From positions 163,631,713 to 163,695,712 of the forward strand of contig NC_083337.1 of assembly GCF_019175385.1 (NCBI RefSeq): 64,000 bases of DNA. The letters are read 5' to 3'. Position 1 is the first letter of the stretch; each line of letters starts with the position of its first letter. The DNA is from Lycium barbarum. Taxonomy: Eukaryota > Streptophyta > Magnoliopsida > Solanales > Solanaceae. Under the pieces are notes generated by a model, which saw nothing but the letters and a program-made list of their open reading frames with translations, ran no database searches and was not told the origin of the DNA. The position numbers were made by a program, and so were the translations under genes. Positions 11,395-21,857 of this stretch are shown here, piece by piece.

Positions 11395-11885
11395 TTCTAC
11401 ACAGTTGGGAGGAAGTAGGTTCTCAGCCAATAGACAGGGATAGATGGAGAACTGTCCAGGCAAGCATTTGGTAGGCAATTTGGAAAGAAAGATTCCAGAA
11501 GTTTTGATGACCAAGTATGTCCACTATGCAATCAAGAACCCGAGAGTATTTCACATATCTTCTTTGCTTGCTTGGTGTCAAAATAGATATGTGAGAAGCT
11601 TCTACTATAGCTAGGCATTACTAGAAGACCAGGAGATGGGGATACTGAATTAAACTGGGCAACCTCAAAATGCATATGGGAAGTGCCCAAGGGATGAATT
11701 CTATAGGATGGTGTTGGTGGCTGCTGTTTACTACATATGGAAAGAGAGAAAGAACTATTTCACGACAAGGTGCAAAATCCTGTAGCAGTGATTAGGAAGA
11801 TAATTCAAGAGGTTCATTACCGAGGAGGGCTCAATGCAAGAACTGCTAAGTGGCTTGAGCAACTAAACTTGTACCCAGTTTAGTA
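11395..11885 (+). pseudogene. LINE-type ORF2 C-terminal relic (zf-RVT region)
   Basis: On the plus strand, CPLCNQEPESISHIFFACL at about 11520-11575 matches the zinc-binding domain that follows reverse transcriptase in plant LINEs (C-x2-C...H-x4-C). Further along, in another frame, YRMVLVAAVYYIWKERK (from about 11700) matches the segment that usually follows it. Stops and frame changes separate the parts. No reverse transcriptase core or poly(A) tail is left. It lies immediately upstream of the kinase start codon, in what would be that gene's promoter. Confidence 0.75.
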
Positions 11886-12036
11886 GAGTTAGTTTGTTGG
11901 TTTCTTTATTTTGTTTATTGGTATGTTGTTAGTGCTGCAGGTGAGATGTTAGAATTAGGATGACTGGGATGTGGAGCATGTTGCTCACAATCACAGTTCT
12001 TTTCTTGTACATAACTCCAATTTTGGTAATGAAAAG

Positions 12037-12522
12037 CTAATTAGTTGTCAGAAGGGAAAATGCTACTAATTCGGTAATAGCTTTTGATTTTGTAGTTACA
12101 TTCAGCTTTAATACATTTTGGGAATTACCCAGCAAAGGCAAAAGACAGCCAATGCAGACAAAACCATAATCCCAAATTTGAGAATCAGGACACTGAAGAG
12201 AAAATAGATAGCAAGAGCTAAAGATGTTGACAAACATGTAAAACCACAGAAACAACAATAACACCAACAATGCAAAGAAGAACACCAACAAAAACAAAGG
12301 GCAGCAGGGACTTACATGACTAAATTGGAGCTTGGAATGAGACATGCAGCTATATTTAGCAGCTCCCGTAGGACATTCAGCACCAGATTGAGAACCAATT
12401 TGACTAGAACACTCCATCAAGGTTGAGACAGAACCACAAATTGCTGATACTCTTTTGGTTATGGAATCACTGCATCTAGTGATTGCACACCAGGGCAACT
12501 GTCGCCTCCATGGATTCTCCAT
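12037..12522 (-). CDS. Unidentified gene, possible first exon 12522-12316
   Basis: A start codon at 12522 opens a frame beginning MENPWRRQLPWCAIT, followed by a Cys/Ser-rich stretch. At about 12315 a GTAAGT follows, so the coding exon probably ends there after about 69 codons. The remaining open frame to 12037 reads like intron (long Leu/Phe runs). I do not recognise the protein. The downstream part (12070-12240) has a diverged copy at 780-960. No second exon was identified before the LINE relic at 11.4-11.9 kb, so this could be a gene fragment. The start choice rests only on the first ATG preceding the GT junction. Confidence 0.3.
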   Translation of the reverse strand: MENPWRRQLPWCAITRCSDSITKRVSAICGSVSTLMECSSQIGSQSGAECPTGAAKYSCMSHSKLQFSHVSPCCPLFLLVFFFALLVLLLFLWFYMFVNIFSSCYLFSLQCPDSQIWDYGFVCIGCLLPLLGNSQNVLKLNVTTKSKAITELVAFSLLTTN

Positions 12523-12599
12523 GGTTTGTTTTTTTCCTTCTGCTTTTTTTGGCTTTCTTTCTACCACCTTTTATTTCGTTGCCCTTTATTTGCTTTGCA

Positions 12600-14080
12600 G
12601 ATAATTTATCCACTAGGCAATGCTTAGTCGTATTCTTTTAAAAGAAAAAAAATGGGACCATCAAGAGTTTTAGTTTTTTGAAGAATTTGAAAACACAAAT
12701 TTCGTTCAATTAGCAAGAAAGAAATTTTGCATAATTACGCCCTTTATTGAGATCGATTTTTATCCAACTATACTTCCTCAGGCCTGAGGTATATTACTAA
12801 TTGCTATACTAGTTTTCGTGCTAAAACCTGGATCCAAAGTCAAAATATAAAAATAATATTTTCATTAAGGAAGCATAATCTGTATTATATTTCTTACGGT
12901 ATAAAATATATTGTTAATTGCTAAGTCTTCATAATCATTAAAAAAAATTAGCCACTTAATTAGATAATTTATTAATAGAAATTTATTATGAAGACAAAAG
13001 TTTATAAATATCAACCACAAGCGACGCGATATTCTATAAAATAACATAATTTAAATTATGTAAAATAATTACATTGACAATAATTTAAGCTTAACCATGA
13101 GCACTAACAGACTATTGTAATCTTTGCTTGGGATTCAATTGAGGTAACACAATTGAAAAATCACAGTATTAATCGTCAGTTTTATTGAAAAATCATGGTA
13201 TTAATCTTCAGTTTTAAATCAGTGATTACTTTAAATGTTAGTGCGCTCCCTTTTGCGACTTTATTTTACTTTTTAGTTGGACTTATCTTTAGAAGTTCAA
13301 TACAAAAAGAAATATAGTCATCCCAGGCGGTATAACTATGATCACACTATAACTATGAAAAAAAGGGGAATCAAGCAGAAAGGTGAATTGAGAGAACCTT
13401 CCAGTTGGGGAAAAAGATGGTATTGTGGGTTATTAGATATTCAACTAGGGAAATTAGTCTCTGTTCTCAATACAGGAAAATGGTAGCGGCTCCTCTCATC
13501 CCCTTATTCATCAAGGAGTTTTTAAACAAGGTAAAGTACCTAGTAGTATTTTTTTTCCCTTCCATTCCACTCAATATCTGTGGCATTCTTACCCTTATGT
13601 CTTTTTTGTTTTCTTTAAAGTGAATGACGTGAGTCTATTAAAGTGTTCTTCTAAAATTTTGGAATTCAAAGGCACAAGCTTTTGCATGAATGTGAAATCT
13701 ATTTTGTGACAGTCTGAGAAATTCACTTAGCCTGAGTGTCCCGCTGAACAAATTTATGATTAATATTTCAGGAAGAGAAAGATCAGGTGAATGCCCAAGT
13801 AAAACATGTAGAGAAAACAATGGCTGTTTGCAAAGTATGTGATGGACATTAATTTGAAAAATAATACTCCAACAATAACCTCCTGCAAAAAGATTGAAGC
13901 ATCAGTTGAGAAAGCAGATGAATCAATTTAATTTTAACAAATCATGAAAAACATTTACTACCAGATCTCATGCTCCTGTTGACATTCTTTATTCTGATAT
14001 GTGGAACTTGAGTTATGTGCCGTTTTGTTTCTGCGTTTGAACAGCTTACACAACAGACAATTGTTGTCATGATTGATTGA
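12600..14080. other. Intergenic, no gene seen
   Basis: AT-rich DNA with scattered short frames and no recognisable domain. Direct fragments of the phrase 'aaaatcatggtattaatc' near 13.15-13.21 kb show a small local duplication. The region ends at the copia insertion site (attga at 14076-14080). Confidence 0.5.
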
Positions 14081-14465
14081 TGTTGGGTCCATCCCATAAT
14101 TTGAGGAAGGAAACGTTTCCCTCATTTTAGGGAACAAAACAAGGAAGAAAACATTTCCCTTGTTTTGAGGAAGAAAACACCTTGTTTTAAGGAAGAAAAC
14201 ATTTTCCTTGTATTTAGCAAATTGTCAAATGCTTGCTTGAGTCACAAATGACATCAATAAGTTCATTTCATCCCTATAAATAGGGAAGCCTTCTATCATT
14301 TGTAGCATCACCAAGAGCAAGAGAGAAAAACAGTAAGGAAAACACTTGAGTGAGATATAGGTATTAAGTTTAGGATTGGTTTTTTGTAATAGTTGAGTGT
14401 GAGAGTTGCTCCTCCTATTGTATTTCTGTTCCAGTTATGAATAGAAGACTTTTTCAATCCTAACA
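14081..14465 (+). repeat. 5' LTR of copia element 1
   Basis: A 385-bp long terminal repeat. Its first part (U3) holds several near-identical copies of AAGGAAGAAAACA between about 14105 and 14215, the kind of short repeat array that acts as an enhancer in Tnt1-type LTRs. A TATA box (ctataaatag) follows at 14274. Confidence 0.95.
14274..14283 (+). promoter_or_regulatory. LTR TATA box, copia element 1
   Basis: CTATAAATAG about 190 nt before the LTR end, downstream of the repeated U3 motifs, fits the Pol II promoter of the element. The same box is present in the 3' LTR at about 19304. Confidence 0.7.
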
Positions 14466-14467
14466 AG

Positions 14468-14479
14468 TGGTATCAGAGC
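14468..14479 (+). other. Primer-binding site, initiator Met tRNA
   Basis: TGGTATCAGAGC begins 2 nt after the 5' LTR end and is the standard copia minus-strand primer site. Confidence 0.9.
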
Positions 14480-15018
14480 TTGGTTAATCTTCCAGGCCAA
14501 TCTTTTAAAGTTTCGTAAATTTTCAGTCAAAATTGTTTTGTCCCAAAATTGGGCTCTGAGTATACCATTAGAAAGATCTCGTTCCGAGGATTCCGAATAT
14601 ATATTTTTTGGAATTTTTCGACCACCGGAAGGCCTCCAAAAGTCTAGTCAAAGTTTCTCTGTCCACCGTCGCCGCCGCCGCTCCGCCACCTTCCGGCCAC
14701 CAGCTCGCCGGAGAATACGACCGGAGAAACCCGATACGACCAACCCGTTTTGTCCAGACCAACCCGTTTGACCAGAACCAGATCTGGTCAAAGTCCAATT
14801 GCCACATCATCTTTTTGTTGACTTTTTCAACCAGCCAGTGGTTAAACCGGCCCGGTTCGGTTTGAATTAGTGCAGCCCGGTTCACTCTGTTTTTTCTGGT
14901 TTTCAGATTGGTCAGACTGGTTCCCTAGGGTTTTGACCATTCCGGATTCAACCGTGAGTCCCGTTTTGCCTGATTCTGCTTCCACAGTCCAGTACAAGCA
15001 GATTAGGTGCACTTTATC

Positions 15019-18000
15019 ATGGAGAAATCATCATCGGATACCATGATTCCGCTAACATCCTCAAATTATAACATGTGAAAACCTCGTATGGAGGACTTGT
15101 TAAATTTTAAGGATTTAGCCGAGCCACTCGAAAATAAAGGTGCCAAACCCGACAAGAAGACAGACGAAGAATGGGCAAGAATGAATAGGAAAACGGTCGC
15201 ACAAATTCGACAGTGGATTGACCATAGTGTATTCCATCATGTCGGGCAGGAAACGAGTGCTTACAAACTTTGGGAAAAGCTTGGGAGCATGTACCAAGCA
15301 AAAACGGCTCGAAATAAAACATTGTTGATGAGGCGATTGGTAAATCACAAGCTACGTAGCGATACCTCTGTCACAGAACACACAAGTCAGTTCCAAGATC
15401 TCGTGAACCAGCTAAGTGCAGCCGAATGGGTTCTCAAAGATGAGGAGCAAGCAATCTTGCTCCTAAGTTCTCTACCTGATAGCTGGGAGACTCTTGTCGT
15501 CACTCTCAGTAATTCTGCCCCCAATGGTAAGGTGACCATGCAGATGGTCACGGACGCCTTAATAAACGAGGAATCACGAAGAAAAGAAGCCGGGGTAGAT
15601 CAATCATATGCCCTTGTTTCTGAAAATAGTGGACGCAACGGAGGTAGAAGCGGAGGTAGAGGAAGAGGTTGAGGCAAAGGTAGCGGTCGAGGTCAAAGTA
15701 GAGGAAGATCTCAAGTTCGAGGGAGATCACGAGAGCGGGGAAAGTCCGTCGATACCAACACTTGGTTCGAGGGCTATTGTAACTATTGTGGCAACTATGG
15801 CCACAAGAAGGTGGAGTGTCGAAAGCTTAAACGGGAGCAGCCTCAAACTAACAAGAGTTCGAGCAAGAAAGATGGTGAGACCATGGTCACCGTGTCACCA
15901 GACATTGCACTTGTTACATGCGGAGAGGAAGCATGCCTACACGTGGGCACAAATGATATTGAGTTGGTGATTGTTACTGCTGCATCATTCCATGCAACTC
16001 CACACCGGGATTTGTTCAGAACTTATAAATCTGGAGACCACGGCGTTGTGAAGATGGGAAACACCAGTTTCTCGAGCATTGTTGGCATTGGTGATGTGCA
16101 CATAAAAACCAGCAATGAAAGCTCACTTGTGTTGAAAGAGGTTCGTCATGTTACGGATCTGAGATTGAATCTGATCTCACGAGTAGCTCTGGATCGACAG
16201 GGGTATGGAAATCTGTTCAAGGATGGTACGTGGAAGCTGTCCAAAGGCTCTATGGTTATTGCTAGAGGATATATTTGTGGTACTTTTTACAAAACCAATG
16301 TAAAGTTGTATCGACCGAGTCTCAATGTAGTTGAAGAAGAGACATCGCTAAACTTGTGGCATAGACGATTGGGCCACATGAGTCTGAAGGGATTGACGAC
16401 TCTTGCAAAGAAAGAAGTCATCTCAATAGATAAAGACGTAACTTTGGATCCCTGTGATCACTGTTTATTTGGGAAACAACATAGAGTTTCTTTCAGTTCC
16501 ACCAGAAAGAATCGTTCCGAGTTGCTGAGCCTTGTCCACTCTGACGTGTGTGGACCCATTGAAGAAGAATCTCTTGGTGGTAGCAAATACTTCGTGACAT
16601 TCATCGACGACGCATCACGGAAGGTTTGGGCTTATTGTCTCAAATATAAGGATCAAGTATTTGATCGTTTCAAGACATTCCATGCTATGGTAGAAAGGGA
16701 GACTGGAAAGAAGCTGATATGCCTCCGATCCGACAATGGAGGCGAGTACACTTCCCGAGAGTTTTTGGCATATTGTGCTAAACATGGGATCAGACATGAG
16801 AAAACGGTGCCACGAACACCACAACATAACAGTGTAGCTGAAAGAATGAACCGCACTATTGTTGAGAAAATCCGATGCATGCTCAGTATGGCTAAACTGC
16901 CAAAGCCATTCTGGGGCGAAGCTGTTCTGACAGCTTGTTATCTTATAAACAGGTCACCTTCAGTCCCATTGAACTTTGAAGTTCCAGAAAAGATATGGTC
17001 TGGGAAAGATATTTCATATTCTCACTTGAAAGTGTTCGGGTGCAAGGCATTTGTGCATGTATCCAAGGAGTTGAGGCAGAAGCTTGATCTCAGATCAACT
17101 CCGTGTATCTTTATCGGCTATGGAGATCAAGAGTTCGGATACAGGCTGTGGGATCCCGAAATGAAGAAAGTAATTCGAAGTAGAGATGTCGTGTTCCATG
17201 AAAACCAGTTTCATGAGTGTGCTTTAACAGTCAACAAGCACCGAAGTTATCATGCTCCAGATGATGTCCCTGAATCTCCACACATTCCTCTCAACAACGA
17301 GGAACTTCATGATAATGTCCATGATGAACAAGAAAACATTGATCCGGCAGATGTTGATGATGATCAAAATGAAGAAATTCTTGAGTAGGGGGAGCCTTCA
17401 CCCCAAGACGCAGCTGGAAATAATCAAGTTCGACGTTCTGCACGAGGGTTAATCCCTCAAAGGTCATACTCGCCAATAGAATGGATCCTTCTTACCAGCG
17501 AGGGGGAGCCAGAGAGCTTTCAAGAAGCTCAATCTCATCGTGAAAAATCCAATTGGCGACAGGCCATAGAGGAAGAAATGAATTCTGTACAAAAGAATCA
17601 AACATATGAGTTGGTGAAACTTCCTCCGGGAAAGAAGGCCTTGAAGAACAAATGGATTTTCAAGCTCAAGAAAGATGCTAGCGGAAATATCGTGAAGTAC
17701 AAGGCAAGGCTCGTAGTCAAAGGTTTCTAACAGAAGGAAGGAATCGACTTTGATGAGATTTTTTGGCCGGTTGTGAAGATGATGTCTATCCGAGTGGTTC
17801 TCGGATTGGTGGAAAGTATGGATCTTGAACTTGAGCAGATGGACGTGAAAACAACTTTTCTGCATGGTGATTTGGAGGAAGAAATATACATGGAGCAGCC
17901 CGATGGTTTCCGAATCCCAAAGAAAGAGCATCTCGTTTGCAAGTTAAGGAAGAGTCTCTACGGTCTCAAACAAGCCCCAAGACAATGGTACAAAAAGTTC

Positions 18001-19063
18001 GACTCATTCATGCTGAAACATCAATACAAAAGAACAACTGCAGATCATTGTGTGTACTTGAAGAAGTTCCCCGATGGAAAATTTATCATCCTTCTGCTCT
18101 ATGTGGATGATATGCTGATAGTAGGCCAGGATGCAACTATGATCAACAACTTGAAGAAAGATTTGTCTAAGTTCTTTGATATGAAAACATAGGCCCTGCA
18201 CAACATATCTTGGGCATGAAAATCATTCGTGATCGAAAGGCAAAGAAGTTGTTCTTGTCACAAGAGGAATACGTTGAACGCGTGATCAAAAGGTTCAACA
18301 TGAAAAATACCAAGCCTGTTGGTACTCCACTAGAAAATCACTTCAAGTTGAGCAAGGAAAGATGTCCTTCTTCCGAAGAAGAAAAGAAGAAGATGAAAGC
18401 AGTGCCCTACTCTTCAGCAGTTGGAAGTTTAATGTATGCAATGGTGTGCACAAGGCCAGACATTGCTCATGCTGTCGGTGTTGTGAACAGATACTTATCA
18501 AATCCAGGAAGAATACATTGGGAAGCTGTCAAGTGGATACTACGGTACCTAAGGGGACATCCAGACTATGTTTGTGCTATGGGGGAGCTAAGCCGATTTT
18601 GGAAGGTTACACTGATGCTGACATGGCAGGAGATTATGATAGCAGGAAATCAACTTCGAGTTATACATTCACATTTGCAGGGGGAGCTGTGTCATGGCAA
18701 TCCAAGTTACAAAAGTGTGTAGCACTATCAACCACAGAATCCGAATACATTGTCGCAGTTGAAGCTGGGAAGGAGCTTATGTGGCTGAAACGTTTCCTTC
18801 AAGAATTGGGTTTCCGACAAGAAGAATACACAGTTCATTGTGATAGTCAAAGCGCTATGGATCTCAGCAAAAACTCGAGGTACCACTCACGCACAAAACA
18901 TATTGACGTTCGATATCACTGGCTCAGAGAAGCAGTCGAGCAACATGAACTGAAGCTCTCCAAGATCAACACAAACGACAATCCTGCAGACATGCTGACC
19001 AAGGTGGTACCGAGAGACAAGTTCGAATTGTGCAAAGAACTTGTTGGCATACACTCAAACTAA
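15019..19063 (+). pseudogene. Copia element 1 gag-pol polyprotein, inactivated
   Basis: One frame starts at ATG 15019 (MEKSSSDTMIPLTSSNYNM) and is broken by TGA at 15076, TGA at 15670, TAG at 17386, TAA at 17728 and TAG at 18190. A 1-nt loss near 18185 and another shift near 18580 move the last parts to other frames. Visible domains: gag; a zinc knuckle CNYCGNYGHKKVEC (about 15780-15825); a protease region reading IVTAASFHAT, where the catalytic Asp is Val; an integrase HHCC finger (H-x4-H... CDHC) near 16360-16460; a D,D,E core (HSDVCGP, RSDNGGEY, AERMNR); reverse transcriptase with YVDDMLIVG near 18100; and RNase H with DADMAGD and the terminal KELVG motif. It cannot make a working polyprotein. 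Confidence 0.95.
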
Positions 19064-19110
19064 AAGCCAGTGTACCCTCCTTCAGGTGTATGGGACTGGA
19101 GGGGGAGATT

Positions 19111-19495
19111 TGTTGGGTCCATCCCATAATTTGAGGAAGGAAACATTTCCCTCATTTTAAGGAAGAAAACAAGGAAGAAAACATTTCCCTTGTTTTGAGG
19201 AAGAAAACACCTTGTTTTAAGGAAGAAAACATCTTCCTTGTATTTGGAAAATTGTCAAATGCTTGGTTGAGTCACAAATGACATCAATAGGTTCATTTCA
19301 TCCCTATAAATAGGGAAGCCTTCTATCATTTGTAGCATCACCAAGAGCAAGAGAGAGAAACAGTAAGGAAAACACTTGAGTGAGATATAGGTATTAAGTT
19401 TAGGATTGGTTTTTTATAATAGTTGAGTGTGAGAGTTGCTCCTCCTATTGTAATTCTGTTCCGATTATGAATAGAAGACTTTTCCAATCCTAACA
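19111..19495 (+). repeat. 3' LTR of copia element 1
   Basis: Same length as the 5' LTR, about 96% identical by eye, ending TAACA. A purine-rich tract (ggagggggagatt, 19098-19110) lies directly before it. Confidence 0.95.
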
Positions 19496-19857
19496 ATTGT
19501 CTATTAAAGGTTGTAAAAGTTTTTAAATCAATTTTTTAATAACCACATAGATTAACATTGTTCTCATTGCAGCACTGAGAATAGTAGATGACTAATTTAA
19601 AACCTTTTTCCTGTAAGATGATGCTCATGCTCTGTAGAAAGTCTCAGCAGGAGTAAGAATAAAAACAAATTTTTTTATAATAACAATGTGAAAAAGTTAC
19701 GCGTAAAATAAAATTATTAATAAATTTATGTCAGATAACTATTAAATGATTTTTGAGTTTTTGTACGTTGTGCATAAAATTTCACATTTCTCAAACATAA
19801 CCAGCTTAAAACATTGAGAAAATAAATTATTTAAAAGAAAACTCATATCAAAATTGC

Positions 19858-19912
19858 CTATAAGAAGTAGAAAAAACGCTAAACGAAGAATGGAAACTCC
19901 CTTGTCAGCCAT
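19858..19912 (-). pseudogene. Defensin-like peptide gene copy A, exon 1 only
   Basis: ATG at 19912 opens a 55-nt exon reading MADKGVSILRLAFFLLLI, the signal-peptide exon also found in copies B-E. The donor is GC instead of GT (19857-19856). No cysteine-rich second exon follows on its left: similarity to the other units stops near 19.66 kb, before the copia element 1 border. Exon 2 has therefore been lost. Confidence 0.85.
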
Positions 19913-21150
19913 GCTTTTGTAGAAACAATATTATGGATTATTGTCAAGTCTTGATAAAAAAAATTGATTATTTATAATGTAGGAATGGGAAAAGGTCTTT
20001 AATTTCGATATTCTATGTATCTGTACTAAGATTACTATAATTCATAACTGAGTTTTTTGCAATTTGCACCCCTGAGATATGTCCACCTTTATAATTCACA
20101 CCTTATCCTCTTTTTTTTTTTTTTTTTTACGGTTTACGCCCTAATCTCTTTATATTCTTGCTATATCATAAAAAACATTCTTCTAACTATATCACGAGGG
20201 TGAACTAGGTAACAAAAATAATTGTATGATATAAAAATAAAAAAGTATTGGAGTCTACAGATACTATTGTATTTGGATAAATCAAATTAAGAACCTGGAT
20301 AAATAAAATTAAAAATGAAACAAAATATTCCTTACGGATTTACCTGAGATATTTTCATTGGGAATTGAAAGATTCCTTTATTTCACGAATTTTCACCAAA
20401 AGTTACTTACGAACTTTTTATTATTTCTTGCGGAAAAGTTCTCAGGTAATTTACATACGGATTTAAAGTTTACCTGTTAATTTTAAATCCAACAACGACA
20501 TATCCAGTGTAATCCCATAAGTGAGGTAGAGACGTACTTTCTCAAATAAAAATTTTAGTCCTTCAGTTATTACTTAATTCCATTTTGGTACCTACATTAT
20601 TCGTCTGACCATATTTAATATTTAATTAAACCAACATTCAACTTTAGTCCTTGAAGATAACTAAACTAACTGTACTATAAAACTTAATAAAAGACTCATT
20701 ATTATGAAAAACAAAAACATAAAATGCAAATAAAAAAGGGAATATGTATTCAGACCTTGTTTTCCACTTTTAATGTGCTATTGTAACTTATCCACTGGGA
20801 CGCCAACGACGGTGCGATTTCCTTTACCTCTTCAGTGCTTCATATTTTTTATTTGTTGTCCACATTCTGATTATTTTGCTATAGAGAAGTTTTGATGTTG
20901 CTTGTGACTTACTATTTCCTTTACTTCATCAGTGCTCCATACCTATTATTTGTTGTCCACACTTTCTAACTATTTTGGTACAGAGAAGTTTAGATGTTGC
21001 TTGTGACTTACTACTTTCCTTTACTTTTTCAGCGTTCCATACTTATTATTTGTTGTCAATGTATTTTGACTATTTTCCTCATAATGGTTTCCACTAGCAG
21101 ATAAAATATATTTAGAGTTCAAGTGAAGATGGTTTGAGACTCTTGAAATA

Positions 21151-21734
21151 TGTGGGGTCCAGCCCCATTTACAGGAAGTTGTTTTTCTTCCTTTTGGTAT
21201 GAGATTTTCAATGGTGTGCCGATTTGGTTGATTGGCCAAAGATATATTCAGACTGCAAGTGAAGACTTTTGCATAAAAGTGATGTCATTGATGAAATAAG
21301 GAGGAGCAATTCATTCCTATAAATAGCAGCTTATGGTTCATTCGATAGACACCAAAAATCTCAGACGATACATCTGAGTGAGAGCAAAGTGAGATATACC
21401 ATAAACTGTGTAAGAAAATAGTCTGTGAAGAAAAATAAAATGTGAGTGATGTTGTAGTGAGGTGGGAAAATTAAAAGAGTGTTATTTCTTTTGAGGGTGT
21501 AGTGGTCTTAGGAGTATTTGTACTCGTTACTACACAGTGTAAAATTCCTTGCTATAGTGATATCAGTTGCTCCTCTTGGCCGTGGTTTTTCCCTTATTTA
21601 GAAGGGTTTTCACGTAAAATTCTGGTGTCATTATTGCTTCATTTTATTCTTGCTGACTTAACCATAACTTAGTGTTCCGCGTTTATCACTAATACCGTGA
21701 ATATTATTTTTGCGGGTTTATTTTATTCCCAACA
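21151..21734 (+). repeat. 5' LTR of copia element 2
   Basis: A 584-bp LTR with a TATA box (ctataaatag) at 21318-21327. The R/U5 part runs to the CCAACA end, 2 nt before the tRNA primer site. Confidence 0.95.
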
Positions 21735-21857
21735 AGTGGTATCAGAGTCAAGGTTCTGTCTGAGTATGCTCTATGGTTGCAGCACAGTCTGAACTTCCAC
21801 ATCAGAAAAGAATTATTTTGGTCTCTGAATAAATAGTATTTGTATTTGTGATAAACG

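Larger units (their letters stand above)
14081..19495 (+). mobile_element. Complete Ty1/copia retrotransposon 1 (Tnt1/Tork-like), mutated
   Basis: Two LTRs of 385 bp each (14081-14465 and 19111-19495) begin TGTTGGG and end TAACA. A primer-binding site follows the 5' LTR (TGGTATCAGAGC at 14468, complementary to initiator-Met tRNA), and a purine tract (ggagggggagatt) precedes the 3' LTR. The flanks are attga (14076-14080) and attgt (19496-19500), a 4/5 match that fits a target duplication with one change. By eye the LTRs differ at roughly 14 positions (3-4%), implying an insertion of moderate age. Internal order is gag, protease, integrase, RT, RNase H, as in copia elements. Confidence 0.95.

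Noticed and set aside
12037..12315. Extension of the unidentified protein to 176 residues with a Leu/Phe-rich tail (apparent membrane span)
   Set aside because: A GTAAGT donor at about 12315 and the low-complexity translation suggest read-through into an intron.
14538..14885. Plus and minus frames just after copia element 1's primer site
   Set aside because: This is the untranslated leader before the gag ATG at 15019; the frames are GC-rich chance ORFs.
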